64,000 nt of DNA, taken from positions 496,001 to 560,000 of the forward strand of contig NC_060968.1 of NCBI RefSeq assembly GCF_910589235.1, read 5' to 3'. The notes below the pieces were generated by a model. It did not search any database and was not told the origin of the DNA. It saw only the letters and a program-made list of their open reading frames with translations. Origin of the DNA: Vespa crabro (lineage: Eukaryota > Arthropoda > Insecta > Hymenoptera > Vespidae). The translations under genes were made by a program, and so were the position numbers. Each line of letters begins with the position of its first letter. The first letter of the stretch is position 1. Below are positions 34,389 to 46,510 of the stretch, piece after piece.

Positions 34389-37300
34389 AACGGTCGGATT
34401 TAGAAATACCCTGACGAGTGGTGGGAAAGTTATGCGAGTGACTTGTGAAGCAATGCGAATATCGGACTTAAATATTTTCCGACTAGTCGAGGGAAAGTTA
34501 TGCCAGTGACTTGTGAACGAAAGCGTTTGTGGGAGTTAGAAATGTTCCGACTAGTCGAAGGAAAGTAATGCGAGTGAATTGTGAACCATTGTAACTGTCG
34601 GACTTGGAAAAATTCACACTAGCCGAGGTAAAGTTATGCGAGTGACTTGTGAACAAAAGCGTTTACGGATTGAGAAATATTACGACTAGTCGAGAGAAAG
34701 TTATGAGGGTGCAATACGAATCAATGCGACTGGAAGACATGGAAAAATATCGACTAGTCCAGGGAAAGTTATGGGAGTTCCTCTCTTATCAATCCAAATG
34801 TCGGACTTGGAAATATTCCTACTAGTCGAAAAAAGTTATGCGATTGCATCTCGATCTAGTGCGACTATCGGACTTGAAAATATTCTGACTAGTCGAGGGA
34901 AAGATATGAGAATGACCTGTGAACCAATGCGACTGTCAGAATTGGAAATATTCCGACTAGTCGAGCGAAAGATATGCGATTGTCTCTCGAACCAATGCGA
35001 ATTTTGTACTAGGATATATTCCGACTAATCGAGGGAAAGTTATGCAAATGACTTGTGAACCAAGGCACTGGTTAGATTTGAAAATGCAACTGTCGGACTT
35101 AGAATATTTCCGACCAGTCAAGGGAAGATATGTGAGTTCCTCTCGAACGAATACGACTGTTGGAATAAGAAATATTCCTACTAGTCGAGTGAAAGATATG
35201 AGAACGCACCTCGAACAGATGCGAATTTCGGACTTAGAAGTGCTCCGACCATTCGTCGGAAAGTTATGCGATTACCTCTTATGAGTTATGAAAGTGTCAC
35301 TCGAACAAATGCGATTTTCAGACATGTCAATATTCCGATTAGTCTAGGGAAAATGATGCGAGTGCCTTCCGAATCATGCGACTGTCGGACCTAGAAATAT
35401 TTCGACTAGTTGAGGTAAAGTAATGAGATTTCCACTCGTTCTTATACGACCGTCGGGCTTGGAAATATTACTACTAAAAGAAGGAAAATTATGCGTGCGA
35501 TTTTGGAAACAATGCGACAGTTGTGCTTGGAAATATTCCGACTATTTGGGGAAAGATATGAAAGTGACTAGTAAGCCAATGATACTGTCGGTATTGGAAA
35601 TATTACAAGTCTGCGAAAGATATGAGAGTCCATCCGAACAAATGCGGCTGTTGAACTTGGATATATTTCGACATGTCGAGGGGAACTTATGCGAGCGCCA
35701 CTTGAAACAAAACGAATGATGGACTTGGAACTATACCGACTTCTCGAGGGAAGGTTATGCCAGTTTCTTATAAACCAATGCGACTGTCGGCCTTGGAAAT
35801 ATTCCGGCTATTCGAAGGAAAGTTATGCAGGTGCCTCTCAAACCAATGCGGCTGTAGAACTTGGAAATATTCCAACGATTCGGGTAAAGTTATGCGAGTG
35901 AATAGTAAATCATTGCGACTGTTGGGCTTGGAAATATTACGACAAATCGGGGAAATTTTTTGCGTGTGACGCTCGAACATAAGCAAATGTCGGACTTGGA
36001 AATATTTGGGATAATCGAGGGAAATTTATTCGTGTAATACTCGAACTGAAGCGACTGTCGGTCTTGGAAATATTCCGACCAGTCGTGGGAAAGTTATGCG
36101 AGAGACCACCCAACCATGCATCTGTGGAACTCGGAAATAAACCGACTAGTCGGGGAAAGTTATGCGAGTGATTCTAGCACAAATGTGACAGTAGGACTAG
36201 GAAATATGCCGACTAATCGACGGAAATTTATACGAGTGCCTCTCAAACCAAAACGACGGTCGGACATTGAAATAGTCCGACTAGTAAAGGGAACTTTATG
36301 CAAGTGTCACACGAACCGAAGCGGCTGTAGGACTTGGTGACATACTGCTTTTCGTGGTATAGTTATGCGAGTGCTTTCTAACAATTGCGGCTGGCAGATG
36401 TGAAAAATTCCGCCTAGTCGAGGAAAAGTTATGGGACTGCCTCTCGAAACGATACGCCTTACTGATTTGAAAATTTCCTGTGTATTCGATCGAAAGACAT
36501 GCGAGTAACTTGTAAACCGTTGCAATTGTCTGACTTGAAAATATCCCGACTAGTCAAGGAAGAGCAGTGCGATTGACTTCTGAATCATTGCAAATGTTGA
36601 GCTTGGAAATGTACCGATTAGTCGAGGGAAAGATATGCAAGGTCCGCTCAAACCGATGCGAAGGGCGGGTCTATATATATTTGGAATAGTCGAAGGAAAG
36701 TTATGCGAGGACATCTTGATCCGATACGGCTGTCGGACTTGTAAATATTCCGACTAGTCAGTGGAAAGTTATGCGAGTGACTTGTGAACCAAAGCGATTG
36801 TTGGAACTGCAAATTTTACGAGTAGTCAAGGGAATGATATGCGAGTGCCTCTCAAACCAATGCGATTGTCGGACTTAGAAATTTACCAAATAGTCGAGGG
36901 AAATTTATGGTAGTGTCCCTCGAACCAACGCGACTGACGGACTTGGAAATATTCCGACTTGTAAATAGAGAGCTATGCGATTGTCTTGTGAATCAATTCG
37001 ATTGTCGGTCTTGGAAATATTCTGACTTGTCGGGGGAAGTTATGCGAAATCCTCACAAACATATGCGGCTGTCGAACTTAGAAATATTCAGACTAGTCGA
37101 CGGAAAGTTATGTGATTGACTTTTTAATCAATGCGACGGTTGGGATTGAAAATATTCAGTCTAGTCTAGGGAAAATAGGGCGAGTGCACCTCGAACCGAT
37201 GCTGTTGTCGGACTAAATATTAATCCAACTGGTATGGGCAAGCTTATGCAATTGCCTTTCAGACATGTGCGATTGTCGGTCTTGGTAATATTCCGACTAG

Positions 37301-39279
37301 TCAAAGTATAGTTATGCGAGTGATTTGTTAACTAATGGGACTGTTAGAATTGAAATTATTCCGAGAAGTCGAGGAAAATTTATGCGAGTGACTTGTAAAC
37401 CAATGCGAACGTCGGGCTTGGTAATATTCTGGATAGTCAAGGGAAAGTTTTGTGAATACCTCTCGGACCACTGCGACTGTTGGACTTGGAACTATTCCGA
37501 TTAGTCGAGGTAGTTATGCGAGTTAATTGAGAACATATGCGACTATCGTACTTAAATATATTGAGACTTGTCAGAAGAAAGTTGTGGGAGTAACATGTAA
37601 ACAAATGCGACATTCTGACTCAGACTATCCCTACTAGTCGAGAGAGAGTTTTGCGAATGACTTGTGTATCCATGCTACTGTCGGGATAGGAAATATTTCT
37701 ACTAAGCGGGAGAAAGTTATGGTAGTGTCTCTCGATCTAATACCGTTACATGGCTTGGAAATATAACGACTAGTCAAGGGAAAGTTATGCGAGTGACTTC
37801 CGACGTTTTGAGACTGTCAGACTTGGAAATAATCCGACTAGGCTGGGGAAAATTTTGTGATTTCCTCTGGAACCTATATGGATGTTGGACTTGGAAATCA
37901 TCCGACCAGCCGAGGGAGATTTATGCGAGTGCCTCTTGAACCAATTCGGCTGTCGGACTCAGAAATTTCCGACTAGACATGAAAAAGTGTGAATTCCTCT
38001 CCAGCAAATGAGAATGTCGATTTGGATATATTCCGACTATTCGAGGGAGAGCTATGCGAGGTCTTCACGCATTTATGCGAATGTCTGTCTTGGAAATATT
38101 TCGACTAGTCTAATGAAAGTTAACGTAGTGCCTCTTAATTCCTTGCGACCGTCGGACCTAGATGTATTCCAACGATTGGAGGGAAAGTTATTAGTTTGCT
38201 TCTCGAAACAATGCAAAAGGCAGACTAGGAAATATTCCAACTAGTCGAGGGAAAGTTACACGATTACTTCACAAAACAATGAAACTGTCTGCCTTGGAAT
38301 TATTCCAACCAGTCGAGGGAAAGTTAAGAAAGTTCTTCTCAAAACAAAGCAACTGTGGTATTTGGAAATTTCCGACTAGTCGAGGGAAAGTTATGTGAAT
38401 GCGTCCCGAACCAATGCGACTATCAAAACTTCAAATTTTCCGACTAGGAAAGTTATGCGAGTGCCACTTAGAACAATGCATTAATCGGAACTAGATATAT
38501 TTCAACTAGTCGAGGATAAGATTTGTAGATGCCTCTGGAGCAAATGCGAAAGACGCACTTAGAAACATTCCGACTACTCGAGGGAAAGCTACGCGAACGC
38601 GACCAATGCGACTGTCGGACTTGGAATCTATTTGACTATTCAAGGGGAAGTTATGAGAGTTCCTTTCGATCCAATGCGATTGTCGGACCTAGAAATATTC
38701 CAACTATTTGTAGGAAAGTTATGAGAGAGCACCTCGAACCGATGCGACTGTCGGACATGGAAATTTTCCGAAATGTCGAAGGAAAGTTATGCGAGTGACG
38801 TATGAATCAATGCGACTAACGGGCTTGGAATTTTCCCGACTAGTCGAGAGAAATTTATGCGAGGAACTTGTGAATCATTGCGACTGTCTGATTTCAAAAT
38901 ACCCCGACTAGTCGACGGAGAGTTATGCAAGTAACGTGTGAACTAATAAGACTGTTGGGTTGCAAAGATTCCGACTAGTCGAGTGAAAGCTATGCGAGTA
39001 ACTTGTTGACCAAAGTAACTGTCGAAATTGGAAATAGTTCGACTAGTCGATGAAATGTAATACGAGTGTCATACGTATTAATGGTACTGTCTGCCTCCTA
39101 AACATTAGACTAATCGAAGGAACGTTATGCCAGTGCCTCTCGTAACTATGCGACTGTCGGAACTAGAACTTGCCGACTCGTCAAGGGAAAGTTATGCGAG
39201 TGCAACATGAATCAATGCGACAGACTGACTCTGAAATATTCGGACTAGTCAAAGGAAAGTCATGCGAGTGCCTCCAAAA
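34389..39279 (+). repeat. 68-bp satellite array, block 3a (plus orientation)
   Basis: About 72 monomers in plus orientation. The part from about 38600 to 39270 is alignable, variant for variant, with about 61735-62550. Shared diagnostics include GACCTAGAAATATTCCAACT followed by ATTTGTAGGAAAG, and later AATGGTACTGTCTGCCTCCT. A multi-monomer higher-order unit was therefore duplicated. Confidence 0.95.
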
Positions 39280-39520
39280 ACCTCGATTAGTCGGAATATT
39301 TCCATACCCGACAGCCACAATGATTCGAAAGGAACTCGCATAAATTTACCACGGTTTATCGGGATATTTCCAAGTACAATCGTCGCATTGGTTCCAGAGT
39401 AACTCGTACAACATTCCCTCGACTAGTCGGAATTATTCCAAGTCCGGCTGCAATTTTGGTTCGGGAGGCATCCACATAACTTCCTCCCGTCTAGTTGGAG
39501 TATTACCAAGTCCAACACCC
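39280..39520 (-). repeat. Small inverted satellite segment (~240 bp)
   Basis: Three to four monomers are in minus orientation (CCTCGATTAGTCGGAATATT, CCAAGTACAATCGTCGCATT, TCGACTAGTCGGAATTATTC) inside a long plus array. The left edge joins GCGAGTGCCTCC of a plus monomer directly to CCTCGATTAG of a minus monomer. It is independent of the 5.4-kb inverted block at 17.1-22.6 kb. Confidence 0.9.
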
Positions 39521-41860
39521 GGCGATTAGAAATATTCCGAATAGTCTAGTGAAAAATATACAAGTAACATTAGAACCAATAAGACGATCGGACTTGGACA
39601 TATCTCGACTAGTCGAGGAAAAGTTATGCAAGGGCCACTCTTACCAAGGCAAATGTTGGATTTCGAACTATTCTTACTAGTCGAGGAATAACTATGCGAA
39701 TGCCATTCGAACCAATGCAGCTATCGGACTTGGAAAAATTCCGATTAGTCGAGGTAATGTTATGACAGTTATATTGAAAACAATGCGACGATCGGATTTG
39801 GAAATATTCCGAATATTTGAGGTAAGTTAATACGAATGATACTCGAACCAATGCTGCTGTCGGACTTGGCATTACTACGACTAGACGAGGGAAAGTTATG
39901 TGTGTAACTATCGAACCATAGCGGATAACGGCCTCAAATATATTCCAACAAGCCGAAGGAAAATTTTGCGAGTAAATTGTAAGATAATGCGTCTGACGAA
40001 CTTGGAAATATTCCAACTAGTCGCAGGAAAGTTATGGAAGTGTTTCTCGATTAATTGCGACTGTCGAACTAAAAAATATTCCAATTTGTATTAAAAAAAT
40101 AAACACTCGAACAAAAGCAAATGTCGTACTTGAAATCATTCCAACTACACGAAGAAACGTTATTCGTATGACTTGTGAACTAAAGCAGCTGTCGGAATTG
40201 GTAATATTCCCAATGGTCGAAGGAATGTTATCGATTGCCAGTCGAACAAAGCGGATGTCGGACTTGGAACTATCTCGACTGGTCGAGGGAAACTATGCCA
40301 GTTCCACTCTAACCAAAGCGAATGTCCGACTTGGATATATTCCGACTAGACGAGGGAATGTTATACGAGTTATACTTATACCAATGCGACGGTCGGATTT
40401 CGAAATATTCCCTCAAGTAGGTGAAAGTTATGTCAGTGCCTGTGAACAAATGCAATGGTCGGAGTTGGAAATATTACGACTACTCGAAGGAAAGTTGTGC
40501 GAGAGATTCTAGAACTAATGCGACGGTCGGAATTGGAAATATTCTCATTAGTCGGAGAATTTTATGCGAGTATCTTACGAACAAATACAGCTATCGGTAT
40601 TGGAAATATTCCGAAATAGTCGAAAGAAAGTTATGCGAGATATTCTGAAACAATGCGACAGTCAGTCTTGGTAATATTCCTTCTAATCGATATATAGTTA
40701 TGCGAGTCATTTGTGAACCAATGCGACTGTCGGTCTTGGAAATATTCCGACTATTCGAAAGAAAGTTATGACACACTAGTTGAGTGAATGTTATGCGAGG
40801 GACTTTCGAACCAATGCGGCTGTCGGGCTTGGAAACATTCCGACTAGTTGAAGGAAAGTCATGCGAGTGCCTCTCGGACAATTGCGACTGTCGGTCAGAA
40901 TACTATTACGGCTAGTCAAAGGAAGGTTGTGCGAATGACTTAAGAACAAATACGATTGTCGGACTTGCAAATATTCTAAGTAGTCTAGGGTAAGTTATGT
41001 GACGCCTCTCGGACCTATACGACTGTCGGGCTTGGTAACATTCTGTCGGGTCTAGCTAAAGTTTCGTGATTAGATTGTGACCTAATTCGGCTGGCTGGCT
41101 GAATTATTCCGACTAATAGAGGTAAAGTTATGCGTGTGACTTATGAATCAATGCGAATGACGGACTTTTAAATTCCCGACTAGTCGTGGTAAAGTTTTGA
41201 AACTGCCTCTCGCACCAATGCGGCTGTCGGAATAAGATATTTTTCAACTAATCGAGAGAACTAATCGAAACAATATGGCGACCGAAATTGGAAATATTTC
41301 GACTTGTAGAGGTAAATTTATACGATGGACTCTAGAACCAATGCAGCTATCGGCTTGGAAATATTCCGGCTTCTTGAGGGAAAGATATGCGATTGCCTCT
41401 CGATCCGATGCGGCTGGAGAATTAGCAAGTATTGCAACTAATTAGGGGAAAGTTATGAGAGTGCCTCTCAAACAAATGCGACTGTCGGTCTTGGAATTAT
41501 TTCGACTAGTCGAAGGTAAATTTTGCGCGAGCCTCTCAGACCATTACGATTGTTGGACTTGGAAATATCCCGCATAATCGAGGGAAAGTTATGCGAGTGT
41601 CAATGGAATGTTGTGCGATAGTCTCTGGTACCAATGCGAATGTTTGTCTTGGAAATATTTCAACCGGTCGAGTAAAATTATGCAAGTGATACTCAAACTA
41701 TTGTGGTTGCCGTACTTTGAAATATTCCGACTTGTCGAGGGAATGTTTTGTGGGTGCCTCTCGAAAGAAAGCGACCATCGGACTTGGAAATATACCGACT
41801 AGTTGTGAAAAAGTCATGCAATTGGCTCTTGAACAATGCGACTGTCAGACTTGAATATCC
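39521..41860 (+). repeat. 68-bp satellite array, block 3b (plus orientation)
   Basis: About 34 monomers in plus orientation. It stops within the GGAAATATTCC part of the unit (CTTGAATATCC), where the truncated gag of element B3 begins. Confidence 0.95.
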
Positions 41861-42440
41861 TATTCACTACGTTTGTAGCAGAGCTTGCTTCTGTCCGGCT
41901 CTTTGCAGTTCTGGGCGGTATGCCCATATCCAAGGCATCTGTAGCACCTGGAGCTACCGCCTTCTGCCGTATTCTGCAATTGACCCACCTTAATATGTTC
42001 CGACTTTAAAAGTCGGCTTAATCCTTGCTCGCTCAGGTCGATGATGGCCATTTTGAGCTCTCTCCAGCTAGTCTTCGTGGTCCATATCTTCATATTTTCT
42101 TCGGAGCCCACCTGCATGTCCCTCTTGATAGTTTCTTCCACATCTTGGGCAGTGGATAATTTGTCAAGATCTCTAATCTCTAACTTCATGCTAAGTTCCA
42201 GATGGCGGTCTGTCGCCTTGTCTCCTAGCAGGTTTCTAAGCATGTCTCCGAAGACGGCCTTGTCTTTTGTTCCCCTGCCCAATTCCTGTAGAACATCCCC
42301 TCGCCTTGTTTGTCGAAACCATCTCACCTCAGCCTACAAATCCTCAGGTTTTGTTCTGCTACAGATTTCACGTGCACGTCCGACTAGGTTCTTTCTCCAT
42401 TCCGCTTGATTAGGAGCGCCTCCAGGCGAGGCATTAAATG
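41861..42440 (-). pseudogene. R1-like element B3: gag (ORF1) C-terminal part with zinc knuckles
   Basis: The minus frame 42327-41860 (155 aa) is a well-conserved ORF1 segment: RRGDVLQELGRGTKDKAVFG, SMKLEIRDLDKLSTAQDVEE, SWRELKMAIIDLSEQGLSRL, VGQLQNTAEGGSSRCYRCLG, then the CCHC knuckle CYRCLGYGHTAQNC and PDRSKLCY. The first knuckle (C-x2-C-x4-H-x4-C) is intact. The second is cut off where satellite begins at 41860. In the family this protein packages element RNA. A stop interrupts the frame upstream near 42330. Copy B2 keeps the matching PDHSKLCY at about 45830. Confidence 0.85.
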
Positions 42441-43090
42441 CCACTGTATATTAGTCTTTTCGTTTGGCTTTTTTAGCCTTTTTCACATTCGCCGGGTACC
42501 CGAGCGGGTGCCTCCGCTGGTTTTTTCTTTTGTTTCCGTTGTCTTTGGTTATCTCCGTCCAGGTAGGGGTAGGAGGTGCCTCTTCGTTTTTCCTTTTTCC
42601 GGCATTCTCCTCTTCCGGGCTCGACGCTGCTCGCATTTTTTTGGCCTCCTCTATTTTTTCATCATGGGATGCCTTAATACGTGCTCTATCAGACGCCGTT
42701 CGTGTGTGTTGATCCCTTACGGAAAGCTCTGTGGCCTTCCTCGAGTCTCGTAGTTGAGCAAGGATATCCAGGGCGCCTCCAAAGTGTACGATGCTTTTCT
42801 TGACACCAGCACAGATATTTTCTTGCCGCTAGGTTGCATTTTCCATGGCCTTCAGTATCTCCTTTCATTTCGCTATTTCCCATTCTTCTCTTTTCCTTGT
42901 ACTCGCAATGTGGTCATCGATGAAAAAACCCTTCAAAATGACTTTCAAGCAATTTTCCATTTTTGGCCTAGCCACTCTACCTTCTTTTCCTTCCTCCCAA
43001 CCTCATTATCTTTCAGAGATATCTCTTTAATCGACGTTTGCGTATACGTCCTATTATTGTTCTTCTTCCGAAAGCATTGTTGCTACTTGT
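42441..43090 (-). pseudogene. R1-like element B3: gag N-terminal part
   Basis: The minus frame 42636-42451 (61 aa) is rich in Lys, Glu and Pro (NAGKRKNEEAPPTPTWTEIT, KRKNQRRHPLGYPANVKKAK), as is common in the N-terminal half of R1-type ORF1. Upstream (42883-42689) are helical, charged pieces in another frame. The alternative plus-strand frames are Ser/Phe-rich shadows. Frameshifts make the copy inactive. Confidence 0.55.
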
Positions 43091-43434
43091 AGCTTCTGAT
43101 CCGATGCCGGCCAAAACAACCACTGGAATAGGAATGCAGTAGTAAGATGACGACGGCAGCGAGACAGCTTATGCACGCTGCCCTGCAGACGCTACTGGGG
43201 ATCTGTTCCCCTGCTGCTAATTCATTTCTCCTCCTCAATACCACTCATAGTTGGTGTCATATTCTGACTATCCGTCCAGTAGCTATTATTGGACTATCCA
43301 TGAAATGCCCGGTAACATACATATTTGCACGGTGAATCCCTATCCGTCACCTGGGGAGGCGCTCTATAGGGGAATAGGTACCACACAAGGGAATGATCAT
43401 AGTAACAACGAAAACGCGATAAAACGATCATAAT
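43091..43434 (-). other. Probable 5' leader of element B3
   Basis: This stretch without convincing frames lies between the gag-like sequence and microsatellite. On the minus strand it would be the 5' leader of B3. It contains a GGTGA...TCACC inverted repeat (about 43333-43353). I see no promoter that I can defend. Confidence 0.35.
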
Positions 43435-43483
43435 AAAATTAATAATAATAATAGCAATAATGATTATAATAATAATAATAATG

Positions 43484-43548
<65 letters not shown>

Positions 43549-43881
43549 TAATGGTAATAACAATAATAATAATAGTAATAATAATTATAATAAAATTCAT
43601 CACAGTCATTATAACAAACATGCTAATTATAATAATCATAATAATAATCGTTATAATAACAACAATAATATTTATAATAATAAAAGTAATAATATTAATA
43701 ATCATACTAACCATAATAATCTTAATAATAACAATAATGATAATAAGGACCATAATGATCATAACAATCACAATATTGATCATAATAACCAAGATAATCA
43801 TAGTTATAATCATCATAACAATAACAATCATAATAACAATAATAATTATAATAATCATAATAATAATCATAAGCATATATT
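43435..43881. repeat. AT-rich microsatellite between elements B3 and B2
   Basis: It starts as almost pure (AAT)n of about 100 bases (43460-43550) and then becomes AATAATCAT-type. It ends at CATAAGCATATATTTTAGGA, where the RT of element B2 begins in the middle of its coding sequence (residues FLKY). It is the same repeat type as the block at 32886-34388. Confidence 0.95.
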
Positions 43882-44075
43882 TTAGGAAGCGCTCGTTCAG
43901 ATAATCCCCGAGAATTTGGAGTAGGTACCCCGGCACGATGAAATTACGATCGAGCGCTTCCATTGCTAAGTCCCACCTGACGGAGTAGAAGGCATTTCTA
44001 ACGTCTAAGGTGGCCAGCAGACACAAATGTCGAGTTAGTTGATTCCCTCGCTTCGTCATTTAAGCGGCCGTGACA
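43882..44075 (-). pseudogene. R1-like element B2: RT motif A fragment, cut by microsatellite
   Basis: The minus strand reads RHLCLLATLDVRNAFYSVRW, then DLAMEALDRNFIVPGYLLQI and LGDYLNERFLKY, matching B1 residues 15-65. It holds the first catalytic Asp of the RT. After FLKY the sequence becomes microsatellite, so motifs B to E and the C-terminus are missing. The 206-residue frame here (44059-43439) is an artefact that runs on into the microsatellite. Confidence 0.85.
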
Positions 44076-44912
44076 ACCTCCTGGACTGCGTGGATGGTGG
44101 AGAGGCCGGATCAAAATCCATACTGGCGGGCAGCAAGATCGCCCGCTGCCCTCATGGCCGCAAGCAGTCGTTGCCTATAAAGCTTCTCCAGGAGGTTGCC
44201 AGCCGTATCGAGCATACAAATAGGCCAGTATGACGAAACGGCATCTACTGAACCCTTGACCTTGCTTATGAGCACAAGTCTCGCTTTCTTACACGGGGCG
44301 CGGAAGATGCCCTCCCTGAGGCACATGTTATACATGTTCAACAAGAGCTCGGGGTGATTCTGCGCAACGACTTTCATTACTTCCGCTGGAAGGCCGTCTG
44401 GTCCTGGATATTTCTTGTTCCGCATGGAAGATGCGGCCTTGAGTAGCTCCTCCTCAGTAAATTGCGACGCTTCAGGGCAGTCAGACACAGCCAATCTCTC
44501 TCTTCGTCTGTGAGGGGAATAGGGTATGGACGATGATCTCCAAGGTCCTCGCGTCCTGAGGGATACCATGTGTGTGAGTCCCTAGCTTGCAAAGGACGAT
44601 CTAATACCCAAATCCTCACGGATTCTGGTCGATATCTAAGCTCACCTCCTTCCAACACTGTCGCTTTCTGGCCTCGATGGTCCTCTTCAGTGATTTGATG
44701 GCCGCTTGATACACTGCAGCCAAGAAGGCAGCGTCGAGATCGCCTATCTTCGCTCGCTGTACTAACCGGCGAAGCCTTAAGCACTTCTTGCGAAGATCTG
44801 CGATTTCGATCGTCCACCAGTATGCAGGACTCTTCTGTCGTTTCGTGCTCATCTTTGGCAACGCTATCGACCAAGCCTTTCGGATGAGCTGTATAGTTGC
44901 TGCGGTCATCAC
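44076..44912 (-). pseudogene. R1-like element B2: linker and RT N-terminal motifs
   Basis: The minus frame 44912-44616 holds the linker (SPAYWWTIEIADLRKKCLRL, AAIKSLKRTIEARKRQCWKE). The frame 44569-44111 holds the RT entry (FTEEELLKAASSMRNKKYPG, PDGLPAEVMKVVAQNHPELL) and PCKKARLVLISKVKG, then ICMLDTAGNLLEKL and ARQYGF. It aligns closely with B1 at 30808-30004. One frameshift lies between the two pieces. Confidence 0.85.
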
Positions 44913-45665
44913 CCTGGCGTGTGCAGTTGGCGGTAGAGCCGCGGGTGCAATTTGATGGGATCCCCAACATTCATATATGGCTGAAGACTACCTCTCTCGA
45001 TCCATTTTTGCGATGTTCCACTGGAGGGTCGCGCTGCGATTGCCACCGTTGGCCCCCAATCGTGTATGTCGAATAGGATGTACTGATGATCACTTCCAGT
45101 GTAATCTTCGATAACCCGCCAGCCTGCGATTCTTGCCACAAGGTGTTCGTTGGCTAGGGAGATGTCCGTGATCGTCTCTGTGTAGCCAGAAGGCTAATGT
45201 CGAGGAAGGCTAACTTCGGAAGGTTGACGTCGAGACTGGGTTGAGCACTGCTAGCTCCAGTCTTGGCATCACCTCCATGATTCGTCTGCCTCCGAAGTCC
45301 GGCCTGGCCTCGCCACATTCGAGAGTTTTGTCATTGAGGTTTCCAGCCACAAGGAGATTCATCCAGTTTTGTCTGGAAGTCGTCTATCCGGTCGTTCGGG
45401 TAAGATATACGCTGTCATAAAACATCAATTTACATCTCACCCAAACATAACTGCGTCCGGATCCTTGATCCGACACATGTAACTGTCGGAGATCTGGGAT
45501 GCAGACAGCTGCGATGCCCATTTCGTCGGCGTACCATCCTGCTCCTGCCTTGTCCTGGTACTGTTCGCTGATAAAAAAAATATCAGCTATTTTCTTAATG
45601 CAGATCTGGGTTAGGAGGTGGTGAGCCATCCTGCTACTATTCAGGTTACCCTGCCTTACTCTCAT
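44909..45665 (-). pseudogene. R1-like element B2: endonuclease (APE) domain
   Basis: The N-terminal half (45665-45384) is VRQGNLNSSRMAHHLLTQIC, KKIADIFFISEQYQDKAGAG, W..DEMGIAAVCIPDLRQLHV and QGSGRSYVWVRC, the classic first strands of the R1-group endonuclease with the catalytic Glu in SEQY. The C-terminal half (45139-44909) has RIAGWRVIEDYTGSDHQYIL with the SDH motif intact. The middle (45380-45140) is frameshifted, with a stretch resembling the DxNL region. This domain is deleted in B1. Confidence 0.85.
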
Positions 45666-46510
45666 CCTTTTTTTTGATGTTGGAAGGACCTATTGGAAAG
45701 CTGTACGCCCCTTTGATCCGGCCAGAAGCGCCTTACGTTCAGCATTGCTTATGGATGACAAAAAACATGTGGGCTCGCTGACATTACGGTTTTCGAGCTT
45801 GTGCTCCGTGCCACCGCTGAAATAGCAGAGCTTACTATGGTCGGGGCCCTTGCACGGTGCACTATGCTGGTCATAGTCGAGGCAGCGTTAACATCGCTTT
45901 GCTTCTATTCCTCGCCTGGCGTTTAAGCTGACGAGCACTAGGCCGATCTTTAAAAGTTTCGCAGCTGCTTCCTTTTCTATTTTGACAAGGGCTAGGCGTT
46001 GCTTCCTCGCGTTGGGGTTCGTCATTCTGAACTCCAGTTTCCCCGAGTAGTCTGGCAGGGTCCTATTTAGGGCCTCCTCGACTTCTGCTACCGATGTGCA
46101 GCAATCGCAGTACCGTATCACCAGCATAGCTCTGAGGTCCAGTTCCGTGATGCTTCTCGTGTCTGCTACGTCTTTCCTTAGTGTTTCTGCGAATGAGGCC
46201 CTGATCTCCGGAGCAGTCTTCTTGAGCTCAAGGAAAACCCCTTGGTCTGCCGGACCGATCTAACGTCTACCCCTGCAGCGCTGGTCTTGATGCGCTGGTG
46301 AATAGCTCCGACTACGTCTGCGTAGGTTTTACCCTGGGCAGGATTCAGGAAGATCGCGTCAGGCTTCGTTCTCTTTCTCGGCCTGCCCTCCTATTTGCTC
46401 GGCTTCTTTTTCTCCTGCGGAGGTTTCGTCTCCTTTTTCGCGGATTTTTCCTTCTTTTCTTCTTGACGAACTCAGTCCACTTGGTGGATTCGGTCGTCGT
46501 CGCCTCTTGC
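45666..46510 (-). pseudogene. R1-like element B2: gag C-terminal half with zinc knuckles
   Basis: The minus frame 46127-45888 reads VIRYCDCCTSVAEVEEALNR, SGKLEFRMTNPNARKQRLAL, VKIEKEAAAKLLKIG and RRGIEAKRC. A stop follows, then RCLDYDQHSAPCKGPDHSKL and CYFSGGTEHKLENRN with PTCFL, the zinc knuckles in degraded form. The C-terminal knuckles precede the endonuclease by about 60 codons. Upstream to 46510, the sequence is homologous to B1 at 30966-31480 in mixed frames. Confidence 0.75.

Noticed and set aside
42041..43092. Plus-strand frames (122, 115 and 112 codons) opposite B3 gag
   Set aside because: The minus strand carries the CCHC knuckle and ORF1 motifs. The plus frames are Ser/Phe-rich complements.
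43439..44059. A 206-codon RT-microsatellite fusion protein
   Set aside because: The frame merely continues by chance from the truncated RT motif A into microsatellite triplets.
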